A stretch of 64,000 nt of DNA from Vibrio renipiscarius (GTDB taxonomy: Bacteria; Pseudomonadota; Gammaproteobacteria; Enterobacterales; Vibrionaceae). A model generated the notes under the pieces. It saw nothing but the letters and a program-made list of their open reading frames with translations. It ran no database searches and had not been told where the DNA came from. Location: assembly GCF_000827885.1 (NCBI RefSeq), contig NZ_JTKH01000024.1:987675-1051674 (forward strand), given 5' to 3'. Shown here piece by piece: positions 8,715-17,388 of this stretch. The translations under genes and the position numbers were made by a program. Numbering within the stretch: the first letter of the stretch is position 1; every line of letters begins with the position of its first letter.

Positions 8715-9245
8715 CTATATATACCCACACAGCTTTGCCTTCGATAAACAGGCAATGCTTTTGGCGTCCGTGATTTCACCATTAATGATCATTTGCTCTA
8801 CTTGGGCAAGTGGTAAATGGATGACCTCAATGATTTCATCGTCATCACACAGATAACGTGCAGTTTTAGAGAGTTTTTTAGCCACAAATAAGTACTGTAT
8901 CTCGTCACAAAAGCCAGCCAGTGGCGTAACTTGGCCAAGAGGATAAAGCGTTTCAGCACTGTAGCCGGTTTCTTCTTCAAGCTCTCGGCTCGCACATTGC
9001 TCAATGGGCTCATTGTCTTCTAGCGTGCCTGCCGGTAATTCAAGTAGCCACTTTTTTAATGAAGGGCGGTATTGATTAATGAAGACAATGTCACCGTTAT
9101 CGGTGATTGGCAGGATGACGGCGGCGCCGGGATGCGCGATCGTCGTATGCGTGATCGGCTGACCATTGGGCAGTAGAAGGTCCTCTTCAACCAGAGAAAT
9201 ACGCTTCCAGGTATGGATCACATTTTGATAACTTGATTGCGTCAT
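8715..9245 (-). CDS. NUDIX hydrolase, ADP-ribose pyrophosphatase type
   Basis: A 176-residue protein counted from the ATG at 9245 (MTQSSYQNVIHTW); upstream codons in frame look non-coding and hydrophobic. A complete NUDIX box Gx5Ex7REUxEExGU is visible from GTLEDNE to RELEEETGY, and the upstream VFINQYRPSLKKWLLELPAG segment is typical of ADP-ribose pyrophosphatases (NudF group). It would hydrolyse ADP-ribose or a related nucleoside diphosphate. The exact substrate is uncertain. It is divergent from ravA. Confidence 0.85.
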   Translation of the reverse strand: MTQSSYQNVIHTWKRISLVEEDLLLPNGQPITHTTIAHPGAAVILPITDNGDIVFINQYRPSLKKWLLELPAGTLEDNEPIEQCASRELEEETGYSAETLYPLGQVTPLAGFCDEIQYLFVAKKLSKTARYLCDDDEIIEVIHLPLAQVEQMIINGEITDAKSIACLSKAKLCGYI

Positions 9246-9529
9246 GATTTTGGCCAGCGTTAAAGAGATTGATGCTACCTGAAGGCACAGCGATAGGAAA
9301 TAAAAGGTTCGTAATTCTAAGGTGTTGAGAATTTTGCACACTAAAAGGTGATGCATATCTCAATTGTGCAAACAATGATTGCATGCTGTCTCCGCGAAAA
9401 TGGTTCTGCTATAAATATTTACGCTATTCTTTAAAAGTAAATGTAACAATTTAATAACATTTCACTGTTCACCATGCTGCTGTTTCGCTATAAAGCATCG
9501 TTATCGAATGATCATAATAAAAGGAGCTA

Positions 9530-11194
9530 GTGTTGATTAGTACTTCTCGAATCAGTCACTCAAATAAGGCGCTACTTGCCGAGCGCATTAATAAGTTGGC
9601 GAAAGCACTTTCTGATGGTGTTTACGAACGCGAAGACACCATCAAAATGTGTTTATTGGCAGCTCTCGCCGGTGAAAGCGTGTTTCTGCTTGGGCCTCCG
9701 GGGATCGCAAAAAGTTTGATTGCAAAGCGTCTTATTCAAGCATTTGATCACTCGTCGTATTTTGAATATCTGATGACACGCTTTTCCACGCCAGAAGAAG
9801 TCTTTGGCCCTCTCAGTATTCAAGAGTTGAAAGATCATGGTCGTTATCACCGCTTAACTCAGGGGTATTTGCCTACTGCGCAGGTGGTTTTCTTGGATGA
9901 AATCTGGAAGGCGGGTCCTGCTATCCTCAATACCTTGCTGACGGTCGTGAATGAAAAAACCTTCAAGAATGGCAGTGATATAGAGCGCGTACCAATGCGC
10001 TTGTTAGTCTCAGCATCCAATGAATTGCCAGACAAAGACAGTGGTCTTGAGGCGCTTTACGATCGCATGCTCGTGCGTATCTTTGTTAACCGCATTCAGA
10101 ATAAGCAGAATTTCAAATCGATGCTGACGGTCGGCACTGTGCAAGAAGCAAAAATCCCACCGGGCCTCGCGATCACGGATAGTGAATATCATCAATGGCA
10201 ACAAGAGCTCGATCAGTTGACGCTGGGTGATGACGTATTTGAAAAACTTTATCAGCTGAAATCGTTACTTGAGCAAAAGGCGGCGGAAGTAGGGGCCGAT
10301 TTCGCTCAATCAGAGATGTATGTTTCTGACCGACGTTGGAAAAAAGCCGTTAAATTGCTTAAAGCCAGTGCTTACTTTAATGGGCGCGATGCGATTAATC
10401 CGTTAGATCTATTGCTGTTGCAAGACTGTCTATGGAATAGCCCGGAATCGCTAGAAATGGTTCAGCAAGTGATGAATGAATTTGCGTTGAATCATGCCTT
10501 TGATCAGCAATCGGTCGAGCAACAGTTAACCTTATGTCGTGAAGAGTTACTTGATATCCAAGAGGAGTTAGAGTCGGAATTTTCGATGCTCGTTTCGCTT
10601 GAATCGACCACCGGACTGATCAAAAAGCAGATCCATCATTATGATGTAAGCCACGCAAAATCGTATCGAGTGGGCAGTGCAGGTGATTTAGTTAAACTGG
10701 TTCTATTGCAAAGTAATATGTCTGTGTCGGAATCAGAAAAAGGCGATAGTCGGTGGGTTTATGTCCCAAAAAACGAGCTAGAGCGAGTGATTAAAGAAGG
10801 CAGCGGTAACGTTTATGGTTATGTGAATCAGAACACGAACCTTTGTCTATTACGTTTTGATCTCGATGCGGCGAATACCCTCATCGTTAAAGATATTGCA
10901 AATCGGGCGGTTTTGGTCGGGTTAGTGGATCACAAAGGCTTAGATGCGTCGCTGTATCAAGAGTGGTTAACGAAATCTCAGCAGGCGATGGCACAACTAG
11001 AGCAGGCTGAACATCATCTACGCAAGGTAAAATCCGATTTTCATGGCGCTTTGCCGCATGGTTTTATTCATCCTGAATTACCGTTGGCGATGGAAGCGGG
11101 CTTACAAACATTGCAACAGCAGCTTGAATCGACCAGAGCAGAATGTGAACGTACGATATTTCGATTCCGTAGTCTTGATCAGTTCTTCGTGTAG
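9530..11194 (+). CDS. ravA: MoxR-type AAA+ ATPase RavA
   Basis: A hexameric AAA+ ATPase of the MoxR family that works with the VWA protein ViaA, encoded next to it. Walker A is GPPGIAKS (about residues 55-62), Walker B is VVFLDEIW, and sensor 1 is LLVSASNELP. The C-terminal half, about residues 330-554, is the helical/LARA region typical of RavA and not of other MoxR proteins. The start is a GTG at 9530 or the TTG at 9533; AAGGAG at 9521-9526 favours TTG by spacing. In E. coli RavA-ViaA acts on respiratory complexes and binds the inducible lysine decarboxylase; that role is carried over by homology only. Confidence 0.93.
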   Translation: MLISTSRISHSNKALLAERINKLAKALSDGVYEREDTIKMCLLAALAGESVFLLGPPGIAKSLIAKRLIQAFDHSSYFEYLMTRFSTPEEVFGPLSIQELKDHGRYHRLTQGYLPTAQVVFLDEIWKAGPAILNTLLTVVNEKTFKNGSDIERVPMRLLVSASNELPDKDSGLEALYDRMLVRIFVNRIQNKQNFKSMLTVGTVQEAKIPPGLAITDSEYHQWQQELDQLTLGDDVFEKLYQLKSLLEQKAAEVGADFAQSEMYVSDRRWKKAVKLLKASAYFNGRDAINPLDLLLLQDCLWNSPESLEMVQQVMNEFALNHAFDQQSVEQQLTLCREELLDIQEELESEFSMLVSLESTTGLIKKQIHHYDVSHAKSYRVGSAGDLVKLVLLQSNMSVSESEKGDSRWVYVPKNELERVIKEGSGNVYGYVNQNTNLCLLRFDLDAANTLIVKDIANRAVLVGLVDHKGLDASLYQEWLTKSQQAMAQLEQAEHHLRKVKSDFHGALPHGFIHPELPLAMEAGLQTLQQQLESTRAECERTIFRFRSLDQFFV

Positions 11195-11201
11195 GTGATG
11201 T

Positions 11202-12647
11202 ATGCTGGGTGCTGATGGACTTAATCTTGCTTTAATGATTGCCGATTCAGGCATTATTGATTCTGCTGTAAATGACTTAATGGCACGCTCTCAAGTGATG
11301 GCCATGGCGGAAAATCGAGGGATTAAATCCTCGGTGAAAAATCATCTTGTTAAATGGCGCGGTAACGTAAAAAAACGCATCACCAAGGTGTGCGAAACCG
11401 AACGCTTTCAACAAGAACTAGCCCTCTATCAGGAAGTCATTCATTGGGACGAAAAAACGTTCTTTCAGAAAATTCCTGACGTCGTTAAGCAGTTGGAGTG
11501 GCATAGTGCTTTCTATTTGCATGCAAGACGACTCCTTGAGAAAAATAAAGGTTTAACCAACCCTATGTTTCCTCATTACTTCTGCGATCAATGGTATCAA
11601 AGTCTTTATGACGCGATTCGCCAGGCTCAACTGACGGAATTAGAAGTCAATAAAGAGAAAGTGCTGAAAGATCTCTACCAGCGAATGGAAACCATGAAAA
11701 ATATGGATAAAGTGACGCAGGAAGGGGATGAAAGCAGTGTAGGCCGGTTGTGGGACATGGCGTCTGCAAAATTGAGTAAAAATGACTTGTCGGTCATGAA
11801 GCGACACGCCGAGTTTTTAACGAAACACCAAGGGTTGCAAGAGATTGCCGAGCAGCTTGGCAGAATGGCGAGCGATGTGGATGATCCGAGTCTACAGCGA
11901 ACACCAAAAGAAGAATTGCAAGTGGTGGAAGCGCTATCCGATGAGGCGACCGATGATATTGTCGGTGTGCATGAAAGTGATGACCTCAACAAACTACTGC
12001 CGAACGAAACCCTATTTTTGGCTTATCCTGAGCTAGAGGTGATTTTTTATAAACATCTAGTGGATAAGCGTTTGATGAACTATAAAACTCAGGGTAAATC
12101 GCGCACCTTAAGAAAGGTTCGCGCGCTAACGCCAGATCATCGACAAGCGGATATTGATAAAGGGCCGTTCGTGGTTTGTATTGATTCGTCAGGGTCGATG
12201 AGTGGTTTCCCTGAACAATGTGCAAAAGCAATGGCCTACGCCTTGATGCAAATCGCGCTCGCGGAAGATCGTGATTGCTATGTCATGTTGTTTTCAACAC
12301 AAGTCATCACCTATGAGTTAACGCGACAAGACGGCTTACGAGAAGCGAGCGATTTCCTCAGTTACAGTTTTCATGGCGGCACGGATTTAGAGCCGGTGAT
12401 TGAACAAACGGTGGCTCTGATGCGAGGTGATAAGTATCGTAATGCCGATATGGTGGTCATTTCTGATTTTATTGCACCGGCGCCAATGGAAGCGATGCAG
12501 CAACAAGTCGCCGTATTAAAAGCGCGTTCAAACCGCTTCCATGCGATTAGCTTATCGAAATACGGCAATCCAGAACTGTTAGGAATGTTTGATCACAGCT
12601 GGGCTTATCACCCAACGCTGGTAGGACGCTTGATGCGCAAGTGGTAA
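11202..12647 (+). CDS. viaA: VWA-domain protein ViaA, RavA partner
   Basis: A 481-residue protein with a C-terminal von Willebrand A domain. The metal-ion-dependent adhesion site D328-x-S-x-S332 (DSSGS) is intact, followed by the conserved TDLEP and ISDFIAP segments. The N-terminal two thirds are helical and specific to ViaA. It begins seven bases after the ravA stop, an arrangement conserved in enterobacteria and vibrios, and the pair forms an ATPase-cofactor system. Length agrees with E. coli ViaA (483). Confidence 0.93.
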   Translation: MLGADGLNLALMIADSGIIDSAVNDLMARSQVMAMAENRGIKSSVKNHLVKWRGNVKKRITKVCETERFQQELALYQEVIHWDEKTFFQKIPDVVKQLEWHSAFYLHARRLLEKNKGLTNPMFPHYFCDQWYQSLYDAIRQAQLTELEVNKEKVLKDLYQRMETMKNMDKVTQEGDESSVGRLWDMASAKLSKNDLSVMKRHAEFLTKHQGLQEIAEQLGRMASDVDDPSLQRTPKEELQVVEALSDEATDDIVGVHESDDLNKLLPNETLFLAYPELEVIFYKHLVDKRLMNYKTQGKSRTLRKVRALTPDHRQADIDKGPFVVCIDSSGSMSGFPEQCAKAMAYALMQIALAEDRDCYVMLFSTQVITYELTRQDGLREASDFLSYSFHGGTDLEPVIEQTVALMRGDKYRNADMVVISDFIAPAPMEAMQQQVAVLKARSNRFHAISLSKYGNPELLGMFDHSWAYHPTLVGRLMRKW

Positions 12648-12652
12648 GACTC

Positions 12653-12683
12653 GCGCATCCTTTAGATGATGTCGATGCGCTTT
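12653..12683. terminator. Possible terminator between convergent viaA and the EamA gene
   Basis: GCGCATC (12653-12659) pairs perfectly with GATGCGC (12674-12680) around a 14-base loop, then TTT. It lies exactly between two convergent stops but has a short T run. Confidence 0.45.
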
Positions 12684-12687
12684 AGGG

Positions 12688-13572
12688 TCATACGCGAGGC
12701 GATTTACGCTGGCGCAACTGCTGCACAATTTGAGGCAGTAACGACATCATGATCATACCAAACATTAAGCTATATTGAAGTGGGCTAAATTGCTCACCAA
12801 GCAGCAGTAAACCAAAAACGATACCCGCAATCGGGTTGGCAATGCCGCCAAACGTAAATTCTACCACCGTCATCCGTTGCAACAACCACACATATAAGCC
12901 GTAACCCAAGGCAGTATTGAGCACGATGACCCACACTAATCCAAGTAAATTATGCAGGTTGAACTGACCTATCGCGGTTAAGTACGGTAAAGGCTCCATC
13001 ACCGCGTGCACCGTTGCCACTAAGCTCAGCACGCTACCACCCAGAATTAATTGCCAAGTCAGCACTTGCCACCAATGCATACTGCTTCCCAATGACTGGG
13101 TGATATCACTGCCAATCACAATGCAGATCACGGCGGCCAGCATGGCCATTAAACCAATAGGGTTTAGGGTAATCTCACTGGGATCAAACAACCACCACGC
13201 CAACAGAATCAACAACGCACCGCATAAGGCTTGAATCGCAGCAGGGGTGCGCTGGCGAAAGATCCAGTGATAGAGCATCGCAAAGACGGGCAGCGTCATC
13301 ATGCCTACGCCGGATATGGCGGAAGGAAGGGTCAAGGCCATGACGAAAATGAGGCTGAAGAATACGGCGATGTTAATCGTGCCTAGCAAGGCGAGTTGGC
13401 GCCATTGCTTGCCGATTGGAAAGGTTGGCTTAATGGCGAATAGCAATAAACCCGCAGGGAGTGCACGCAGCGCGCCCAGTAAAATCGGTGGCCAATCGGG
13501 CAGAGTATATTGGGTCACGGCATAGGTAGAGCCCCAAAAAAAAGCGGGGATCATCGCAAGAAGTACGTTCAT
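12688..13572 (-). CDS. EamA/DMT-family transporter
   Basis: A 294-residue inner-membrane protein with ten predicted helices in two EamA repeats, beginning MNVLLAMIPAFFWGSTYAVTQ. The family exports or imports small metabolites such as amino acids, nucleotide sugars or drugs; the substrate cannot be told. It is divergent from a MarR-family gene, and a perfect palindrome lies 8 bases upstream of its start codon, so it is the obvious target of that regulator. This suggests inducible efflux of a compound sensed by the MarR protein. Confidence 0.85.
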   Translation of the reverse strand: MNVLLAMIPAFFWGSTYAVTQYTLPDWPPILLGALRALPAGLLLFAIKPTFPIGKQWRQLALLGTINIAVFFSLIFVMALTLPSAISGVGMMTLPVFAMLYHWIFRQRTPAAIQALCGALLILLAWWLFDPSEITLNPIGLMAMLAAVICIVIGSDITQSLGSSMHWWQVLTWQLILGGSVLSLVATVHAVMEPLPYLTAIGQFNLHNLLGLVWVIVLNTALGYGLYVWLLQRMTVVEFTFGGIANPIAGIVFGLLLLGEQFSPLQYSLMFGMIMMSLLPQIVQQLRQRKSPRV

Positions 13573-13579
13573 AGTTACT

Positions 13580-13597
13580 TATCTTTACATAAAGATA
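13580..13597. promoter_or_regulatory. MarR-type operator, site 1
   Basis: TATCTTTACATAAAGATA is a perfect inverted repeat with 8-bp arms. It ends 8 bases from the transporter start codon, where a bound repressor would block transcription or initiation. Confidence 0.75.
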
Positions 13598-13637
13598 TTA
13601 AAGTGAGAATTTACGGCGTTATCGCGGCGCTGTAAAG

Positions 13638-13655
13638 TATCTTTACATTAAGATA
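13638..13655. promoter_or_regulatory. MarR-type operator, site 2
   Basis: TATCTTTACATTAAGATA matches site 1 at 17 of 18 bases. It sits 58 bases away in the same divergent region, towards the marR start, consistent with autoregulation. Confidence 0.72.
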
Positions 13656-13747
13656 AATATCTCACCGTTCGATGATAGAGGCTCTGCTGCGGCATGAACC
13701 CTAGCGCCGATTTTCCTGTGTGAGAGTGAGTAAAATAAGAACCGAAT

Positions 13748-14245
13748 ATGAAAGATTCGTTAGGCATAGACCCCGTTGAAAGAGCGGTTAACCAGTGGGC
13801 GACAGAAAAACCCCAACTCGACACCGAGCCAATGGCGATTATTGGGCGGATGCTACTGCTGAGTAAGCACTTGGAGACACAAATTTCTAAACTGCATAAG
13901 CAGCATGACCTTAAGCTTGGAGAGTTTGATGTATTGGCATCGTTGCTTCGTAGTGGGAAGCCCCATGCGTTAACGCCAAGCGAATTGCTTGACGCATTAA
14001 TGCTTACCTCGGGTGCGATGACTAACCGACTCGATAGACTTGAAGGAAAGGGGCTTATTACGAGAGTGAGTAATAAGCATGATCGTCGTAGCGTCACGGT
14101 GCAATTAACCGAAAGCGGTTTTGAACTGATGACACAATTGATCGAACAACACGTCAATTTGCAAGAAGAGCTCATCGCGGGTATCGCGCAACAAGAACGT
14201 GGACAATTAAATGCGATGCTCACGCAGTGGCTGGCAGCGTTTTAA
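13748..14245 (+). CDS. MarR-family transcriptional regulator
   Basis: A 165-residue winged-helix repressor. The recognition helix region is LTPSELLDALMLTSGAMTNRLDRLE and the wing is DRRSVTVQLTESG, both standard for MarR. It is likely a dimeric repressor released by a small ligand. It is divergent from the EamA transporter, with two near-identical TATCTTTAcaTAAAGATA palindromes in the 175-base gap. Local control of itself and of the transporter is the simplest reading. The ligand is unknown. Confidence 0.88.
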   Translation: MKDSLGIDPVERAVNQWATEKPQLDTEPMAIIGRMLLLSKHLETQISKLHKQHDLKLGEFDVLASLLRSGKPHALTPSELLDALMLTSGAMTNRLDRLEGKGLITRVSNKHDRRSVTVQLTESGFELMTQLIEQHVNLQEELIAGIAQQERGQLNAMLTQWLAAF

Positions 14246-14303
14246 TGTCTATTGCGATTAACTTGGGCATGCATACGGCGATCAGTCCAAAAAAGGAGTA
14301 CCA

Positions 14304-14660
14304 ATGACGAATAATGAATTAGCAAGGTTTCTCGATTCATTTCAATGCGTGGAAGCCGATTATCCGTTTGGACCAGATACGTTGGTCTATAAAGTGAAAG
14401 GGAAAATGTTCGCCATATTGGCGAAACGGGAAGGACGTGAATTCGTCACATTAAAAGTAAAACCAGAAGATGGGGAAGTGCTGACGTCTCAATTTACCGA
14501 TATCACTCCGGGCTACCATACCAATAAACGGCATTGGATTACGGTTTATTATCCAGGCGATGTGGAAGACGGTATGGTGGAAGATCTGAGTGAACGTTCG
14601 TATGCGCTGGTGGTTAAAGGGCTAAAAAAACTGGAACGCGTTGCATTGGGTTTTGATTAA
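14304..14660 (+). CDS. MmcQ/YjbR family protein
   Basis: A 118-residue protein of the MmcQ/YjbR family, with the conserved GPDTLVYKVKGKMFAIL and TPGYHTNKRHWITV segments. The fold is a CyaY-like DNA-binding-type domain of unknown function. A clear AAGGAG site precedes the ATG. It stands 58 bases after the marR gene and may be co-transcribed with it, although nothing links their functions. Confidence 0.85.
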   Translation: MTNNELARFLDSFQCVEADYPFGPDTLVYKVKGKMFAILAKREGREFVTLKVKPEDGEVLTSQFTDITPGYHTNKRHWITVYYPGDVEDGMVEDLSERSYALVVKGLKKLERVALGFD

Positions 14661-14767
14661 CCAACGAAAACTCAACAAGTCAGCATTATAAAATTTGTTC
14701 AATTTGATCGAATAGTCACCCAATCGCTTTTATATTCGGCAAACGAACAACAATTTAAGTTTTTTGT

Positions 14768-14795
14768 TTGACTCTGATCGCGGAATCCGTAAAGT
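14768..14795 (+). promoter_or_regulatory. Promoter of the first tRNA block
   Basis: TTGACT (14768-14773), a 16-base spacer and TAAAGT (14790-14795), upstream of tRNA-Cys. The second block has the same -10 and the same spacing. Confidence 0.7.
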
Positions 14796-14837
14796 ATGCA
14801 GCGAACGCAGCGGTGGGTAACTTAAGCGTTTCATTAA

Positions 14838-14911
14838 GGCGCCTTGGCAGAGTGGCTATGCAGCGGATTGCAAATCCGTGGACCTCGGTTCGACTCCGGG
14901 AGGCGCCTCCA
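14838..14911 (+). tRNA. tRNA-Cys (GCA), copy 1
   Basis: A 74-base cloverleaf with encoded CCA. The acceptor arms GGCGCCT and AGGCGCC pair, the anticodon loop reads ATTGCAAAT, and the T arm contains GGTTCGACTCC. Confidence 0.97.
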
Positions 14912-14961
14912 TTTTCTCTTAGATTATGTGTCTAAGAAGAAAGTGGCAATGTGATAAAAAT

Positions 14962-15037
14962 GCGACACTAGCTCAGTTGGTAGAGCGCAACCTTGCCAAG
15001 GTTGAGGTCATCGGTTCGAACCCGATGTGTCGCTCCA
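14962..15037 (+). tRNA. tRNA-Gly (GCC), copy 1
   Basis: A 76-base cloverleaf with encoded CCA. The acceptor arms GCGACAC and GTGTCGC pair and the anticodon is GCC in CTTGCCAAG. An identical copy lies at 15212. Confidence 0.97.
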
Positions 15038-15115
15038 AATTAAACGATATGGCGAAAGCGGTATCAAAAGATGGTGTTTTACGTTTCTGTAAAGGCATCA
15101 CAAAGAAATTTGTGT

Positions 15116-15202
15116 GCCCTGGTGGTGGAATCGGTAGACACAAGGGATTTAAAATCCCTCGACGTTCGCGTTGTGCCGGTTCAAGTCCGGCCCGGGGCAC
15201 CA
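15116..15202 (+). tRNA. tRNA-Leu (TAA), copy 1
   Basis: An 87-base type II tRNA with a long variable arm and encoded CCA. The acceptor arms are GCCCTGG and CCGGGGC (one G-T pair), and the anticodon TAA lies in ATTTAAAAT. The 5' flank CACAAAGAAATTTGTG is repeated before copy 2. Confidence 0.97.
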
Positions 15203-15211
15203 TCAACATAT

Positions 15212-15287
15212 GCGACACTAGCTCAGTTGGTAGAGCGCAACCTTGCCAAGGTTGAGGTCATCGGTTCGAACCCGATGTGTCGCTCCA
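15212..15287 (+). tRNA. tRNA-Gly (GCC), copy 2
   Basis: Identical in sequence to the copy at 14962-15037, with encoded CCA, 9 bases after tRNA-Leu in the same probable transcript. Confidence 0.97.
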
Positions 15288-15322
15288 ATTTCATTTTTCT
15301 TGATGAATTGGTTCAAAATTAA

Positions 15323-15396
15323 GGCGCCTTGGCAGAGTGGCTATGCAGCGGATTGCAAATCCGTGGACCTCGGTTCGACTCCGGGAGGCGCCTCCA
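15323..15396 (+). tRNA. tRNA-Cys (GCA), copy 2
   Basis: Identical to the copy at 14838-14911, with encoded CCA. It is the last tRNA of the first block and is followed by a hairpin terminator. Confidence 0.97.
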
Positions 15397-15405
15397 TTTT
15401 ATTAT

Positions 15406-15433
15406 AAAGCCTCAGCATTCGTGCTGAGGCTTT
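15406..15433 (+). terminator. Terminator of the first tRNA block
   Basis: A perfect 12-bp stem, AAAGCCTCAGCA and TGCTGAGGCTTT, closed by a TTCG tetraloop. The T run is short and mostly inside the stem. Confidence 0.8.
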
Positions 15434-15537
15434 ATGCTATCTGGGGTTTACTCAACGAAGCTCAAGACGCCATCAGACCTGTTAGCCAATAAAAAGCCCC
15501 AACGCTAGGTCAGGGCTCATCGGCAAAATAAATCGTT

Positions 15538-15662
15538 GTACCTGTCCTACTTGACGTTGCAGCGGTGTTGACTGGCACTCTCAAATCTCATCGCATAGCG
15601 CATCTATGATCAGAGGTGTTGTTTGCTTGCCGCCTACCTGTTCCTTCAAGCTGTTTGGGCAT
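15538..15662. repeat. Dispersed intergenic repeat of about 125 bp, copy A
   Basis: This stretch aligns along its whole length with 21408-21531, sharing blocks such as GCAGCGGTGTTGACTGG and GCCTACCTGT. The ends are imperfect inverted repeats (GTACCTGTCC...CTTGA against TTCAAG...GGGCAT), and an internal short palindrome surrounds CATCTATG. It encodes nothing and ends 10 bases from the asnA stop. It has the shape of a small non-autonomous palindromic element common between Vibrio genes; I cannot name it. Confidence 0.8.
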
Positions 15663-15672
15663 GTAGAGTGAT

Positions 15673-16680
15673 TTACAGCAGCTGGATCTTATTCTCTTCA
15701 CACTCTGCAATCATGCTGTCAGGCCATATTGATGACTGCACTTCCCCAATATGGGCTTTTTGTAAGAAGAACATACAAATGCGTGATTGGCCGATACCAC
15801 CTCCAATCGTGTAAGGCAGTGATTGGTTCAAAACCATGCTGTGGAAGGGGAGAGAAGCGCGATCTTCACAACCTGCAATCGCTAATTGCTCTGTCAAACT
15901 CTGCTCGCAAACCCGGATGCCCATTGAAGACAACTCAAGCGCGCTGTTTAACACGGGATTCCAAAACAATAAGTCACCGTTGAGATTCCAATCGTCATAG
16001 TCAGGTGCTCGCCCATCATGACGCTCCCCATCGGAAAGGGGATGGCCTATATTGCCAATGAAAACCGCGCCATGCTCTTTACAGATAGCATTTTCGCGAT
16101 CTTTAGACGAAAGGCCCGGGTAACGATCAAGCAATTCTTGTGACGTGATGAATGTCACCTTAGCCGGAAGGCGTCGTTCTAAAACAGGGTATTCCTGATA
16201 GATGTAATTCTCGGTTTTTAAAAACGCGTTATAGATTTTTTCTACCGTGATGCGCAAATACTCTTCGTTTCGCATCGATTTATCGAGAACCTTTTCCCAG
16301 TCCCATTGATCGACATAGATCGAGTGAATGTTGTCGAGTTCTTCGTCACGACGAATGGCATTCATGTCGGTATAAAGGCCTTCATCTTTTTGAAAACCGT
16401 AACGACCTAGCGCCATACGCTTCCATTTGGCTAATGAATGCACCACTTCTACATTCGCCCCATTGTCATCGAGTAAATCGAAGCTCACTGGTCGTTCCGT
16501 ACCGTTTAGGTTGTCGTTAAGACCCGTTTCTGGTTTGACGAATAATGGGGCAGAAACGCGCGTTAAATAAAGTTCATAAGCCAGGGCATACTCAAAATAA
16601 TCTTTGAGTTTTTTTATGGCCACTTCGGTATCGCGAAGCGTCAATAACGGTTGATAATTTTCAGGTATCTGCAATTTCAT
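15673..16680 (-). CDS. asnA: Aspartate-ammonia ligase
   Basis: An ammonia-dependent asparagine synthetase that converts aspartate, ammonia and ATP to asparagine, AMP and pyrophosphate. The start MKLQIPENYQP at 16680 is chosen for its AAGGAC site; an upstream in-frame ATG adds nine unlikely residues. The class II aaRS-like core is evident in EVVHSLAKWKRMALG, YVDQWDWEKV and the C-terminal GGGIGQSRICMF motif. The 335-residue length is close to E. coli AsnA (330). The gene lies between two tRNA blocks that read in the opposite direction. Confidence 0.95.
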   Translation of the reverse strand: MKLQIPENYQPLLTLRDTEVAIKKLKDYFEYALAYELYLTRVSAPLFVKPETGLNDNLNGTERPVSFDLLDDNGANVEVVHSLAKWKRMALGRYGFQKDEGLYTDMNAIRRDEELDNIHSIYVDQWDWEKVLDKSMRNEEYLRITVEKIYNAFLKTENYIYQEYPVLERRLPAKVTFITSQELLDRYPGLSSKDRENAICKEHGAVFIGNIGHPLSDGERHDGRAPDYDDWNLNGDLLFWNPVLNSALELSSMGIRVCEQSLTEQLAIAGCEDRASLPFHSMVLNQSLPYTIGGGIGQSRICMFFLQKAHIGEVQSSIWPDSMIAECEENKIQLL

Positions 16681-16976
16681 GAAAAGTCCTTTTCTAAATA
16701 TGTCCATTTTTTAACAATTTACGCGAGAGTGTTATGAGCGTCTATTGTTTATTCCGCCTCAACGTCCGTTTTGAAAGCAGAATACGCAGCGAAATCTCAT
16801 CAAAATGAGAGACATTGATGATCCGATTTTATTTATGGCGGAGTTTAGTGAGGCGATTGCGATTTAATTTGGAGGGTTTGAAGACTGAAAAACAGGAGCT
16901 AAAGCACAAAATTAGATCAAAATACAAGCATTACGAATGCAAACTAACCACTTGATTAAATTGCGCAAATTTATTG

Positions 16977-17004
16977 TTGACCAAAAAAAATAATCCGGTA
17001 AAGT
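16977..17004 (+). promoter_or_regulatory. Promoter of the second tRNA block
   Basis: TTGACC (16977-16982), a 16-base spacer and TAAAGT (16999-17004), followed by a GC-rich stretch (ACGCCTCG) where a stringent discriminator is expected. The rest of the 16708-17084 gap shows no other clear feature. Confidence 0.75.
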
Positions 17005-17084
17005 ACGCCTCGTTCTCAAGGCAAAAGCGGCGAGGGCATGGTGCTTTACTTATTCAGTAAAGGCATCACAAAGAAATTTGTGTT

Positions 17085-17171
17085 GCCCTGGTGGTGGAAT
17101 CGGTAGACACAAGGGATTTAAAATCCCTCGACGTTCGCGTTGTGCCGGTTCAAGTCCGGCCCGGGGCACCA
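17085..17171 (+). tRNA. tRNA-Leu (TAA), copy 2
   Basis: Same 87-base sequence as the copy at 15116, including encoded CCA, preceded by the same roughly 25-base flank. Confidence 0.97.
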
Positions 17172-17203
17172 TTAATTCTTTTGCTAGTTAAATAGCAAAA
17201 AAT

Positions 17204-17279
17204 GCGACACTAGCTCAGTTGGTAGAGCGCAACCTTGCCAAGGTTGAGGTCATCGGTTCGAACCCGATGTGTCGCTCCA
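17204..17279 (+). tRNA. tRNA-Gly (GCC), copy 3
   Basis: Identical to copies 1 and 2, with encoded CCA. The spacing from tRNA-Leu is longer here (32 bases against 9). Confidence 0.97.
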
Positions 17280-17314
17280 ATTTATCTTCTTGATACATTG
17301 GTTCAAAACAGTAA

Positions 17315-17388
17315 GGCGCCTTGGCAGAGTGGCTATGCAGCGGATTGCAAATCCGTGTACCTCGGTTCGACTCCGGGAGGCGCCTCCA
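17315..17388 (+). tRNA. tRNA-Cys (GCA), copy 3 with one variant base
   Basis: Identical to the other two Cys genes except for T instead of G at 17358 (gene position 44), in the variable-loop region after the anticodon stem. The cloverleaf stems are unaffected. Confidence 0.95.

Noticed and set aside
14926..15322. Several open frames over the tRNA cluster (both strands)
   Set aside because: They consist of tRNA gene sequence, including repeated peptides from identical tRNA copies; no coding signal.
15488..15520. AGCCCC...GGGCT inverted repeat after the first tRNA block as a second terminator
   Set aside because: Short, imperfect stem without a T run; the 12-bp TTCG hairpin upstream already ends the block.
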